A stretch of 64,000 nt of DNA, taken from NCBI GenBank assembly GCA_910587765.1, contig CAJUNR010000009.1, positions 62,001 to 126,000 of the forward strand, written 5' to 3'. Below are positions 25,473 through 34,127 of the stretch, piece after piece (within the stretch, counting starts at the first letter, position 1; every line of letters begins with the position of its first letter). The stretch comes from an uncultured Lachnospiraceae bacterium. Its GTDB lineage: Bacteria > Bacillota > Clostridia > Lachnospirales > Lachnospiraceae. The notes below the pieces were generated by a model. The model was not told the DNA's origin. It did not search any database and was given only the letters and a program-made list of their open reading frames with translations. The translations under genes were made by a program, and so were the position numbers.

Positions 25473-26720
25473 ATGGACAACATTTCGGTGTGCAAGGTGC
25501 GCCTGTTTCAGCAGAAGGAAGAGGTGCGCGATATATCGGCGAAAGTCCGGGCGGAGTACGGAAGCATCCGGAAGAGCATTCATCCGGGGATGAAGATTGC
25601 CGTTGCCGTGGGAAGCAGGGGGATCTGCAGCATCGACCGGATCGTGAAGACGCTGGTGGATTGTCTGAGGGAAGACGGGGCAGAGCCCTTCATCGTACCT
25701 GCAATGGGAAGCCACGGAGGCGCCACGGCAGAAGGGCAGGCGGAAATATTAAGGGGTTACGGGATCACGGAGGAGAGCATGGGAGTTCCTGTCCGCTCTT
25801 CCATGAAAGTGGTGAAGCTGGCGGAGCTTGAGGAGCCGGTCGGGCTTCCCGTGTACATGGATCGTTATGCATATGACGCCGACGGCGTCATCGTGACGGG
25901 AAGAGTCAAATGTCACACGGACTTTCACGGAAGCCATGAAAGCGGTATTGTAAAGATGCTGGCCATTGGCCTTGGAAAACACGCGCAGGCGCTGGCCGTA
26001 CATGCATATGGAGCCAGGGGACTCAGGGATTATATTCCGCTTGTCTCCCGACGCGTGATAGAAAGCGGAAAGATCATGGGCGCTCTCGCAATTCTGGAGG
26101 ACGGGTATGATCACACGGCAGATCTTAAGATGGCCGGTCCGGAAGAGATTTTCCAGGTGGATTCGGAATTCCTGAAGCGGTCCAGAAAGCTGATCGCGGG
26201 CCTGCCTTTCCAGGAGATCGACGTTCTTATTGTGGACGAGATGGGAAAAGAGATCAGCGGAACCGGCATGGACACGAATATTATCGGCAGAATCCGGATA
26301 CCGGGAGAACCGGAGGGAAGTCCGTTGTGCCGCAGCATTGCGGTTCTGGGACTGAGCGAGGCCAGCCACGGGAACGCCCTGGGAGTCGGCCTGGCGGACG
26401 TCACAACGAAAAGACTTGCGGATGCCGTGGACTGGAAGGTTACAAACGAAAATGTAATTACAAGCGGATTTCTGCAGAGAGGTTTTCTTCCAGTTGTGGC
26501 CGGAAATGATCGGGAGGCGGTCCGGATTGCGGTCCGTTCCTGCGGGAAGCCTGATATGGAGAATTTGAAACTGGCGAGGATACGAAACACGCTGAATCTG
26601 GAGGAGGTTTATCTGTCCGGAGCGCTTTTCAGGGAGGTACTTGCAGATGCCAGAGGAGAGAAGCTCACAGATTTTACTTCGCTGTCATTTGACCGGGAAG
26701 GGCGGATCGATCCATTCTGA
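25473..26720 (+). CDS. LarA-like (DUF2088) nickel-pincer-type isomerase
   Basis: The 415-residue protein resembles the lactate racemase (LarA) superfamily. It has GMKIAVAVGSRGI, AMGSHGGAT, a His-rich KCHTDFHGSHESG segment and IVDEMGKEISGTGMDTN. LarA uses a nickel pincer nucleotide for hydride-transfer racemisation at C2 of 2-hydroxyacids. Placed between the C4-acid kinase/dehydrogenase pair and a TRAP transporter, it probably epimerises a four-carbon sugar acid at C2 (inference). Cofactor genes larB, larC and larE are not in the window. Confidence 0.75.
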   Translation: MDNISVCKVRLFQQKEEVRDISAKVRAEYGSIRKSIHPGMKIAVAVGSRGICSIDRIVKTLVDCLREDGAEPFIVPAMGSHGGATAEGQAEILRGYGITEESMGVPVRSSMKVVKLAELEEPVGLPVYMDRYAYDADGVIVTGRVKCHTDFHGSHESGIVKMLAIGLGKHAQALAVHAYGARGLRDYIPLVSRRVIESGKIMGALAILEDGYDHTADLKMAGPEEIFQVDSEFLKRSRKLIAGLPFQEIDVLIVDEMGKEISGTGMDTNIIGRIRIPGEPEGSPLCRSIAVLGLSEASHGNALGVGLADVTTKRLADAVDWKVTNENVITSGFLQRGFLPVVAGNDREAVRIAVRSCGKPDMENLKLARIRNTLNLEEVYLSGALFREVLADARGEKLTDFTSLSFDREGRIDPF

Positions 26721-26816
26721 CCGCAGCGGGTTCTCATCACTGTCCGTTTTCAAATAAGTATTATGTTACAGGACTCTTATACTAAAGAAGAGTCGGCGAT
26801 TATAAGGAGGGGAAAA

Positions 26817-27920
26817 ATGAAAAGACAGAAATTATTGGCAGTTTTTATGGCAGGATGTATGATGGCAGGAGTCCTTGGGGGTTGCGGCGGTTCCAAAGAA
26901 CCGGCTGCGGAGCAGCCCGCGGCGCCGCAGGAGGAGCAGTCCGGCGAGGCCGCGGACGGCGGGGCGCAGGAGGATACCGGCGCTGCTCCCGCGGGAGAGA
27001 CCATTACGCTGTCTCTGGCCACCACGCAGTCTTCCTCGACGCCCATCGTCCAGACAGCAACGAAGATGGTGGAGGGCATCAAGGAGGCATCCGGCGGGAC
27101 GGTTGATATCCAGCTGTATCCGGACAGCACCCTTGGGTCCCAGAGTGAATATCTGGAGGGAGTATCCATCGGGACGGTGGATATGTGTCTGATCGCGGCA
27201 GGCGCAATCGAGACGTTTTACGATCAGTATGCGGTCTATAGTGTCCCGTTCCTATTAAGAAGTGTGGATCATACTTATAAATTCTATCTTTCCGAGGACG
27301 GACAGGCCATCAATGACGAGCTGCTGTCAAGAACAGGAATCCGGGTAGTCGCCTGCTTTGACGAAGGCTTCCGGCAGGTATTCTCCAACAAACCGGTGAA
27401 ATCTCTGGCCGATTTTTCGGGACTTAAGATCAGGATTCCGGATAATCCGCTGTATGTGAACACGTTCAACGGCCTTGGCTGCAGCGCGACGGTAGTTGCG
27501 CTGGGCGATCTGTACACGGGCCTGCAGACCGGACTTGTGGATTCCTTTGAGCTTCCCACAGGCTCCGCTTACGGCAATTCCGTCTATGAGCAGGTGGATT
27601 ACTGCACGAAGACCAACCATATCGGCGGGGCAATGTTCCTTCTGGTGAACGACAAAGTGTGGAACACCCTCTCCGCGGAGCAGCAGCAGATTATCCTGGA
27701 CTACGCGGAGGAGGCTTCCGCGGAAAACAGGGAAAACGTGACGAAAAACGACGAGGAGCAGTGGAAGATCATGGAAGAATCCGGAATTGAATTCATTGAT
27801 CTGACGGACGAAGCTTATCAGGAGATTGTGGATAAGATGGAATCTGTGGTAAATGACTTCTACGGGGATGTCCTTGACAAAGAGATGCTTGACAGGGCAA
27901 GAGCGCTGGAAGCACAGTAG
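26817..27920 (+). CDS. TRAP transporter substrate-binding lipoprotein (DctP family)
   Basis: A 367-residue protein. A lipoprotein signal with lipobox LGGCGG is followed by an Ala/Glu/Gln-rich linker and a DctP domain: MVEGIKEASGGTVDIQLYPD, LGSQSEYLEGVSIGTVDM, and the carboxylate-binding arginine in LKIRIPDNPLYV. The ATG at 26817 has AGGAGGGG directly upstream. With the two membrane genes that follow it makes a tripartite importer, expected to take up the sugar acid processed by the preceding enzymes. Confidence 0.9.
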   Translation: MKRQKLLAVFMAGCMMAGVLGGCGGSKEPAAEQPAAPQEEQSGEAADGGAQEDTGAAPAGETITLSLATTQSSSTPIVQTATKMVEGIKEASGGTVDIQLYPDSTLGSQSEYLEGVSIGTVDMCLIAAGAIETFYDQYAVYSVPFLLRSVDHTYKFYLSEDGQAINDELLSRTGIRVVACFDEGFRQVFSNKPVKSLADFSGLKIRIPDNPLYVNTFNGLGCSATVVALGDLYTGLQTGLVDSFELPTGSAYGNSVYEQVDYCTKTNHIGGAMFLLVNDKVWNTLSAEQQQIILDYAEEASAENRENVTKNDEEQWKIMEESGIEFIDLTDEAYQEIVDKMESVVNDFYGDVLDKEMLDRARALEAQ

Positions 27921-27986
27921 GAAGAGGTACCGGCAGCAGGGGGCGGAAGGCCTCCTGCCTCCGGAAATTACGGAGAGGAATCGGGA

Positions 27987-28475
27987 ATGATAAAACGGTT
28001 TTGGAAAATAGTAGATACGATAATCGATACGATTCTGGCCGTCGGCACGCTGGGGATTGTCGTCATGTGTATGTCGGAGATTATTGCCAGAAATCTCTTT
28101 CGCACGTCCATCCCCTGGTCCGGCGAGGCCGCCAGATATTTGTTTGTATATGTGGTCTTTATCGGCGCGTTTGTGCTCACCAGAGACAGGAGCTTTATAT
28201 GTATGGATATTCTGAAGACGAAGGTTCCTGCCCGTTTTCTGTTTTACTATAATCTGCTGCTGGACATTCTGGTCGTGTTGTTTGCGGCGGTTATGCTTGT
28301 CTCAGGATACCGGCTGGCTGTCGAAAACCGTATGCAGGTATCCGCAGCCATGGGGCTTCCAAAGAATCTGGTCTATGCGGTCATGCCTGTTTCCGGGTTC
28401 CTGATTATCGTATATTCTCTGAGAAATATGGTGGAAGACGTGGTAGCCAGACGGAAGAAAGGAGGGGAATTATGA
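27987..28475 (+). CDS. TRAP transporter small permease (DctQ family)
   Basis: A 162-residue protein with four TM segments and the DctQ pattern: EIIARNLFRTSIPWSGEAARYLFVYVVFIGA, then FLFYYNLLLDILVVLFAAVML. It overlaps the large permease by four bases. Confidence 0.88.
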   Translation: MIKRFWKIVDTIIDTILAVGTLGIVVMCMSEIIARNLFRTSIPWSGEAARYLFVYVVFIGAFVLTRDRSFICMDILKTKVPARFLFYYNLLLDILVVLFAAVMLVSGYRLAVENRMQVSAAMGLPKNLVYAVMPVSGFLIIVYSLRNMVEDVVARRKKGGEL

Positions 28476-29758
28476 GCCCGCTGATCGTTTTGTTTTTTTG
28501 CTTTATACTTTTTCTGCTTCTGGGACTGCCGATCTTTGCCGCCATCGGCCTGCCCTGTGCGATCTATATGCTGCTGGACGGCAGTGTGCCGCTGATGCTG
28601 ATTCCGCAGAGGATCTTTACGACGGTAGATTCCATCTCTCTGCTGGCCATCCCGCTGTTTATGCTGTCGGGAGAGCTGATGAACAGCGGAGGGATTACAA
28701 AAAGCATATTGAATTTCTGCACTACGGTGGTGGGACATATAAGAGGGGGGCTTGCGCATATCAGCATCCTTACGTGCATGTTGTTCGCGGGAATGTGCGG
28801 TTCCTGCGCGGCGGCTGCCTCCTCAGTGGGATCCATGATGATTCCCGCGCTCCGGGAGGAGAAATACGACGATGATTTTATCGGCGCGGTGATAGCCAGC
28901 GGAGCCGTGCTCGGCCCGGTGATTCCGCCCAGCATCATTATGGTAATCTATGCGTCCATAAGCGGCGCGTCTGTGGCCAAGCTCTTTCTGGGGGGCGTGG
29001 TGCCCGGCATTCTCATCGGACTGCTTCTGATGGTCACGGCCTATATTATCTCGGTCCGCAGAGGATACAGGGCGAGAAACGATGGACTGCCGCCCATTAA
29101 GACCATCGGCGCGGCGTTTATAAAGTCTTTGCCGGCGCTGATTCTTCCCTTTGCGATTATGGGCGGAATCATGTCAGGGCTTTTCACAGCCACGGAAGCC
29201 GGCGCTATGGCCTGCGTCTATGCGGCGGTGCTGGGATTTGTCACAAAAGAATTAAAGCTTTCCGATATAAAAGGCATTCTTCTGAGGGCTGCCAAGTCAG
29301 CCACCAATATTCTTCTGCTCATGGCCACTGGCTCCATACTGGGGTGGATACTTACGAAGAATCAGGTTCCGCAGACGATGACGAAAGTGCTTCTTGGCAT
29401 TACGACTCAGCCGGTGGCGCTGATGCTGATTGTCATTGCATTTGTGCTCTTTCTCGGCTGTTTTCTCACAGACTCGACAATCGTGCCGCTGCTGACGCCG
29501 CTTCTGCTACCGGTGATCACATCCATAGGGTACGATCCGATTGCCTTCGGAGTTATCCTGTGCGTTATGGCAGTGGTGGGCAATCTTACCCCGCCTGTGG
29601 GAGGGCTTCTCTTTGTAGTCAGCGGCGTGGGAGGCATTCCTGTGATGAGCATATCGAAGGCGGTTCTGCCGTTTCTGGCTGTGATCGTGGGCGTGCTGGT
29701 GCTCTGCTCAATCTTTCCGGCGCTTGTGTCATTCGTCCCCACATTATTGATGGGATGA
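28472..29758 (+). CDS. TRAP transporter large permease (DctM family)
   Basis: A 428-residue protein with about 12 TM segments. Family signatures: SLLAIPLFMLSGELMNSGGI, GMCGSCAAAASSVGSMMIPAL, GPVIPPSIIMVIYA and NLTPPVGGLLFV. It couples substrate import to sodium or proton flow, together with the DctP and DctQ proteins encoded upstream. Confidence 0.92.
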   Translation: MSPLIVLFFCFILFLLLGLPIFAAIGLPCAIYMLLDGSVPLMLIPQRIFTTVDSISLLAIPLFMLSGELMNSGGITKSILNFCTTVVGHIRGGLAHISILTCMLFAGMCGSCAAAASSVGSMMIPALREEKYDDDFIGAVIASGAVLGPVIPPSIIMVIYASISGASVAKLFLGGVVPGILIGLLLMVTAYIISVRRGYRARNDGLPPIKTIGAAFIKSLPALILPFAIMGGIMSGLFTATEAGAMACVYAAVLGFVTKELKLSDIKGILLRAAKSATNILLLMATGSILGWILTKNQVPQTMTKVLLGITTQPVALMLIVIAFVLFLGCFLTDSTIVPLLTPLLLPVITSIGYDPIAFGVILCVMAVVGNLTPPVGGLLFVVSGVGGIPVMSISKAVLPFLAVIVGVLVLCSIFPALVSFVPTLLMG

Positions 29759-29776
29759 GGAAGAAGGGAGGCAAAT

Positions 29777-30634
29777 ATGGCGTCAAAATATGCGTTTTAT
29801 GCGGAGAAACTGGAGGATTTTTACAGATATCCTGAGAAATACTATGTGCACCCGTTCAGAATCTACGGAAATCTGTGGTTCGTGGGAAATGCGGATGTGG
29901 GTGCTTATCTTCTGGACACAGAGGAAGGAATTGTGCTGATAGACACTACATATCCGGCCACGCGGGCGCAGATGATACAGTCCGTCTGGGAGGCGGGCTT
30001 TCGCCCGGCGGACATCAGACACATCCTGCACACCCACGGTCACTTTGACCACATCGGCGCCACGGCCTTTCTCGTTTCGCTGTCCGGCGCCAGAACTTAT
30101 CTGGGAGCGGAGGATGCAAAAATGTTCAGGGAAAGACCGGAATTAATGCTGGCAAAGGATGCGGGTCCCGCCTTTGTGGACACGTTTGTCCCGGATACGG
30201 AGCTTCACGACGGGGATGTGCTTACCTTTGGAAGCACCAAGATCCGCTGTGTCGCGACGCCGGGGCATACGATGGGAGTTTTTACCTTTTTCATCACCCT
30301 TGAAGAAGGGGGGCGTAAACTCACTGCGGCGCTGTGCGGCGGTGTGGGACTGAATACGCTGTGCCGGGATTTTATAGAGCAGTATCATACGGAGTCCTAT
30401 CGGGAATATTTTCCGCAGAGTATGGAGAAAATCAAAGACGAGCGTGTGGATATTGTTCTTGGAAACCACACAGGCCAGAACCGTACCATAGAAAAATACG
30501 AGAAGATGAGAAAAGATCCGCTTGGTCCCAATCCTTTTGTGGACCCTGCAGAATGGAAAGGCTTTATCGAAAAAGTGTTGTCCGGCTATGCAGGGATGCT
30601 CCGCGATGAAGAGGCGGGAACAGATCAGATCTGA
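29777..30634 (+). CDS. Metallo-beta-lactamase-fold hydrolase
   Basis: A 285-residue protein with the MBL metal site HTHGHFDHIGA (about 92-100), the downstream His in ATPGHTMG and another in LGNHTGQN. It is the last gene of the sugar-acid operon, 18 bases after dctM. Here the simplest guess is hydrolysis of a sugar lactone or thioester to feed the kinase; that is inference. The sequence does not look like a drug-hydrolysing beta-lactamase. Confidence 0.8.
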   Translation: MASKYAFYAEKLEDFYRYPEKYYVHPFRIYGNLWFVGNADVGAYLLDTEEGIVLIDTTYPATRAQMIQSVWEAGFRPADIRHILHTHGHFDHIGATAFLVSLSGARTYLGAEDAKMFRERPELMLAKDAGPAFVDTFVPDTELHDGDVLTFGSTKIRCVATPGHTMGVFTFFITLEEGGRKLTAALCGGVGLNTLCRDFIEQYHTESYREYFPQSMEKIKDERVDIVLGNHTGQNRTIEKYEKMRKDPLGPNPFVDPAEWKGFIEKVLSGYAGMLRDEEAGTDQI

Positions 30635-30646
30635 TCCGGATGTAGG

Positions 30647-30684
30647 ACAGACATCACACAGTATATGTGGATGTCTGTTTTTTC
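30647..30684 (+). terminator. Terminator of the sugar-acid operon
   Basis: ACAGACATC (30647-30655) pairs with GATGTCTGT (30670-30678), followed by a run of T. Confidence 0.85.
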
Positions 30685-30764
30685 TTGCAACATTCTTCGG
30701 ATTGTGGGACTCTATATAATATGGGAATACGTCAGAATCCCGGATACGGAGGCAAGGTGGAGGA

Positions 30765-31250
30765 ATGGAACGTTTTTTGGAACTGTATCAGACGGTGTAT
30801 GGTGATCTGTACCATCTGGCATATTATTATATGGGAAACGGAGAGGACGCTGAAGACGCAGTACAGGATACGGTGCTGACTGCCTATGAGCACTTCGGCA
30901 GTCTGAAAAAAGAAGAATCGTTCCGATTCTGGATCTTCCGCATCCTGGTCAACCGCTGTAAGAAGAATCTCAAAAAGCGGGCGCGCAGAGAGATTCCGGC
31001 AGAAGAGCCGGATCTTGCGCAGGAGGCGGGCGGGACCGACCCGGCGATGCAGACGGAGATACTGGAGCTTTTGGGAACCCTGAGCGGGGAGGAACGGCTG
31101 ATTGTGGTGATGACCGTCTTCGGAGGTTATAAGGGAGAAGAGATCGCCCGGATTCTGCACAGAAAGCACAGCACTGTCCGCACTAAATACCGCAGAGCCT
31201 TAAAAAAGCTGGGACAGGAACTGGAAAGGGAAGAGAGCGGCAGACCTTGA
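30765..31250 (+). CDS. ECF-type RNA polymerase sigma factor
   Basis: A 161-residue sigma-70-family protein: region 2 at YHLAYYYMGNGEDAEDAVQDT and EESFRFWIFRILVNRCKK, region 4 at LSGEERLIVVMTVFGGYKGEEIARIL with HRKHSTVRTKYRRALKKL. A TATAAT (30715-30720) upstream has no clear -35 match. Its 3' end adjoins the beta-propeller gene, the usual place for a cognate anti-sigma factor. Confidence 0.88.
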   Translation: MERFLELYQTVYGDLYHLAYYYMGNGEDAEDAVQDTVLTAYEHFGSLKKEESFRFWIFRILVNRCKKNLKKRARREIPAEEPDLAQEAGGTDPAMQTEILELLGTLSGEERLIVVMTVFGGYKGEEIARILHRKHSTVRTKYRRALKKLGQELEREESGRP

Positions 31251-31282
31251 AACCGGAAAGACCAGAGAAAGGAAGTGCAGAA

Positions 31283-33493
31283 ATGAGGAGAGTCCATGAT
31301 TCTGAAAAGAGCAGGAAAGGCTGTCAGGCAGAACACGGCCTGTCGGCGGAAGAGGACAGAGAGCTTGAAAAACTGCTTCGGAAAAAAGGAGAGAAGCTGA
31401 AGATTCCGGAGAGTCTGGAGCCGGAACGGATGCGCGGATATCTGGAGAAAAATCAGAGAGAGTACCGGGGAGGAAACCGGAGGAAGATTCCAGGAAGACG
31501 GAGTCTGTATCCGGTTCTGGCGGCAGCGGCCTGTTTCTGCCTGATTCTGGGGCTGTGCAGCGGGATGCTTCGTCCAAAGGAGCAGCCGCCTGAGAGGAAT
31601 GAGGCGGCCGCGGACGCTTCTTTGAGCGCAAGGCAGGGGGGAGATGAGCCGGAAACCGCAGATTCCCTGTCTGCGAAGGAAGAAGAGCAGGAATTTCCGG
31701 CTCTTACAGGCAGAACGTACGAAGAGATTTATGCCTGCCTGTCTGAAAACTGGCGGAAGCAGGAGGATTTGACAAAAGGAGTTCTCAGAGACGATGTACT
31801 TTTTGTGGCGGAGACAGAAGACCTGGCGTCTGCCGAGCGAAAACTGAGTGCTTCAAAGGAGTCGTTTGGCCGGACCAACACGCAGGTAGAGCAGATTGAT
31901 GAGGCGGATCGGATCAAAAATGACGGCAGATATCTGTATCAGATTGCCGTAAAAGAGCAGAAAGGGGAAGACGGACCGATCACGGCGCAGACCGGCATTC
32001 AGATTCTGGATACAGAGGACGGTCTGAAAGAGACGGCATTTGTGAGCGGGTTTGAGAGTGTGGAGGAGTTTTATGTCTGGGAAGATCTGCTGATCACCAT
32101 TGAAAATAAATATTATGATTCCGATCACGGCATCGCGGCGCCGGTGTCCTCTTCGGAAGCGGTCCAGGAAATGAAGCTGGCCTGCGGAAATATTTACGAA
32201 GAACGCGGATATCATGAGATCGGTATCTACCGGATCGCGGACCGAAGCCGGCCCCGGAAATTAAAGACCTTTACGCTGCAGGGAACGTATAAAAGTTCCC
32301 GCATATCGGACGGATATTTCTACGGGATCAGCCGGTTTACGGCAGGACCGGGGGAGGGCGCGCAGGATTACGATTCTTATATCCCCTCTGTGGACGGAAA
32401 GCGGATGGAGCCGGACAGAATCTACTGTCCGGATGACGCGGACGGCACGGAGTATCTGGTGCTGGTATCCATTGACCTGTCTGCTCCGGCCTCTTTCACG
32501 GACAGCCGTGCAGTGCTGGCAGGCTCCGGCACGTACTATGTCAGTAAAGGAAATATCTATGTAGCCTGGTATCAATCGGTCTATGACACGGAACCGGCAG
32601 CAGAAGGGACAGTGCAGGACGCGACGCGGCTTCTTCGTTTCTCCTACCGGAAGGGCCGCTTCTATGCGCAGGCGGAGGGGAGTGTGCCGGGAAATGTAAA
32701 GAACAGCTTTTCACTGGATGAATACGGAGGGAAACTGCGGATTGCCGTGACGGTGCAGGAATATGAGGTAAAGAAGATTCGCGATGATCGAACAGGGGAA
32801 TACCTGGGCTATGATTACGGGGAAGCCAGAGAGACCAACGCCCTCTACATCCTCAGTTCTTCTCTGAATATTGTGGGAAGGCTCGAGGGCCTGGCGGAGG
32901 GCGAGACCATCCGTTCCGCCAGATTTCTTGGGGAAACGGGCTATTTCGTCACTTTCCGGCAGACGGATCCGCTATTTGCGGTGGACTTGTCGGATCCGGG
33001 ACATCCTCAGGTTCTGGGCGAGCTGAAAGTAAGCGGATTCTCGGAATACCTGCACGGGTACGGAGAGCATCTGCTGCTGGGAATCGGCATGGAGGCCGAT
33101 GAGGAGAGCGGGCGGGAACAGGGGATGAAATTGTCCATGTTCGATCTGTCGGACCCTACGGAGCCTGAAGAAGTGTCCAGACTGCGTTTGGAGGAGTATG
33201 ATTACAGCGAAGCGCTCTGGGACCATCGGGCGGTATTGATCGACCCGGAAGAGAACCTTTTCGGATTTGAGGCCGAAGGCTGGCAGAACGGCAGTTATCG
33301 GGAGGATTATCTTCTGTTCTCTTATAAAGACGGCGCTTTTGTTCAGGAACTGAAGATCCGCACCCGGTCTGAGGAAGAGAATCCCTGCACGGCCCGCGGA
33401 ACATTTATCGGAAACACGTTCTACCTCCTTCTGGCAAACGGAAGCGCGCGCGCTTATGACCGGCAGACGGGAAAGCTGCTGGAAGAGATTTAA
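31283..33493 (+). CDS. Membrane-anchored beta-propeller protein, probable anti-sigma partner
   Basis: 736 residues. A charged cytoplasmic head (1-72) is followed by one TM segment (about 75-95, YPVLAAAACFCLILGLCSGM), a low-complexity linker and a large extracellular domain. That domain resembles secreted beta-propeller proteins (TNTQVEQIDEADRIKNDGRYLYQI, repeated blade strands, a YDYSEALWDHRAVL segment). ATG 31283 has AAAGGAAG eight bases upstream; a TTG at 31247 overlapping the sigma stop is possible. No zinc anti-sigma motif is seen, but topology and position fit an anti-sigma/sensor that holds the ECF factor at the membrane. Confidence 0.75.
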   Translation: MRRVHDSEKSRKGCQAEHGLSAEEDRELEKLLRKKGEKLKIPESLEPERMRGYLEKNQREYRGGNRRKIPGRRSLYPVLAAAACFCLILGLCSGMLRPKEQPPERNEAAADASLSARQGGDEPETADSLSAKEEEQEFPALTGRTYEEIYACLSENWRKQEDLTKGVLRDDVLFVAETEDLASAERKLSASKESFGRTNTQVEQIDEADRIKNDGRYLYQIAVKEQKGEDGPITAQTGIQILDTEDGLKETAFVSGFESVEEFYVWEDLLITIENKYYDSDHGIAAPVSSSEAVQEMKLACGNIYEERGYHEIGIYRIADRSRPRKLKTFTLQGTYKSSRISDGYFYGISRFTAGPGEGAQDYDSYIPSVDGKRMEPDRIYCPDDADGTEYLVLVSIDLSAPASFTDSRAVLAGSGTYYVSKGNIYVAWYQSVYDTEPAAEGTVQDATRLLRFSYRKGRFYAQAEGSVPGNVKNSFSLDEYGGKLRIAVTVQEYEVKKIRDDRTGEYLGYDYGEARETNALYILSSSLNIVGRLEGLAEGETIRSARFLGETGYFVTFRQTDPLFAVDLSDPGHPQVLGELKVSGFSEYLHGYGEHLLLGIGMEADEESGREQGMKLSMFDLSDPTEPEEVSRLRLEEYDYSEALWDHRAVLIDPEENLFGFEAEGWQNGSYREDYLLFSYKDGAFVQELKIRTRSEEENPCTARGTFIGNTFYLLLANGSARAYDRQTGKLLEEI

Positions 33494-33590
33494 AACGGGG
33501 AATTGTGAAATGAAGAGATATAAGGTATAATCTGTCTGAAAAGAGCATGACTGCGCACCTGCGGAGGGATGCGGAAGAAAGACAGGAGGA

Positions 33591-33971
33591 ATGAGGGTGG
33601 AAAAAGATGGTTTTATTGCTTACTGCGGGATAGAGATTGTCCCGGACGGAGACGGATACTGCACACGGGTCAAGGTGGAGCCCAGGCACTGCAATCCATA
33701 CGGGATTGTTCACGGCGGCCTGCTGTATACGATGGCGGATACGGCGGCGGGCTACACGGCGCGGACCCTTACGAAATCGCCGGTGACGCTGAACAGCGAT
33801 TTTCACTGTCTGAACAACGTGTCTTCCGGCGTTCTGACCGCGCGGACGGAGATTGTGAAAGCGGGACGGCATATCCTGCTGCTTCGGGTGCGGGTACTGG
33901 CGGACGAACAGATACTGCTGGCGGAGGGGATCTATACCTATTACAGCGACGGGAAAGATCATGACAGATAA
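33591..33971 (+). CDS. PaaI-type hotdog thioesterase
   Basis: A 126-residue single-domain protein with HCNPYGIVHGGLLYTMADTAAG, the PaaI/4HBT active-site helix, and the SDFHCLNNVSSGVLTARTEIV strands. It hydrolyses acyl-CoA thioesters of unknown identity. AGGAGG abuts ATG 33591; GTG 33597 has better spacing and may be the actual start. Confidence 0.8.
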   Translation: MRVEKDGFIAYCGIEIVPDGDGYCTRVKVEPRHCNPYGIVHGGLLYTMADTAAGYTARTLTKSPVTLNSDFHCLNNVSSGVLTARTEIVKAGRHILLLRVRVLADEQILLAEGIYTYYSDGKDHDR

Positions 33972-33978
33972 GGACGGA

Positions 33979-34015
33979 CGGCCCCGTGCGGGGGGAACTG
34001 CGCGGGGTCGTTCTT
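33979..34015 (+). terminator. Probable terminator of the thioesterase gene
   Basis: CGGCCCCG and CGGGGTCG form a GC-rich stem followed by TTCTTT, eight bases after the stop codon. Confidence 0.55.
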
Positions 34016-34016
34016 T

Positions 34017-34077
34017 GTGCATACGGGCGTCCAGATGAAATATGTCAGCAAGCTGACGGACGCCCGGTGCGCGAGTA
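34017..34077 (+). repeat. Terminator-associated dispersed repeat, copy 2
   Basis: Starts TGCATACGGGCGTCCAGATG at the T-run of the preceding terminator and parallels the repeat at 931-1002 through to a shared GGTGCGCG. GGGCGTCC / GGACGCCC arms form a hairpin. Confidence 0.6.
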
Positions 34078-34127
34078 GGGGAAGATGAATCTTCCCTACT
34101 CGACCCGCGGAATGATTTTTCCGGGCG

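Noticed and set aside
29777..30634. Antibiotic-hydrolysing beta-lactamase
   Set aside because: Only the generic MBL metal motif is present, there is no secretion signal, and the gene ends a catabolic operon.
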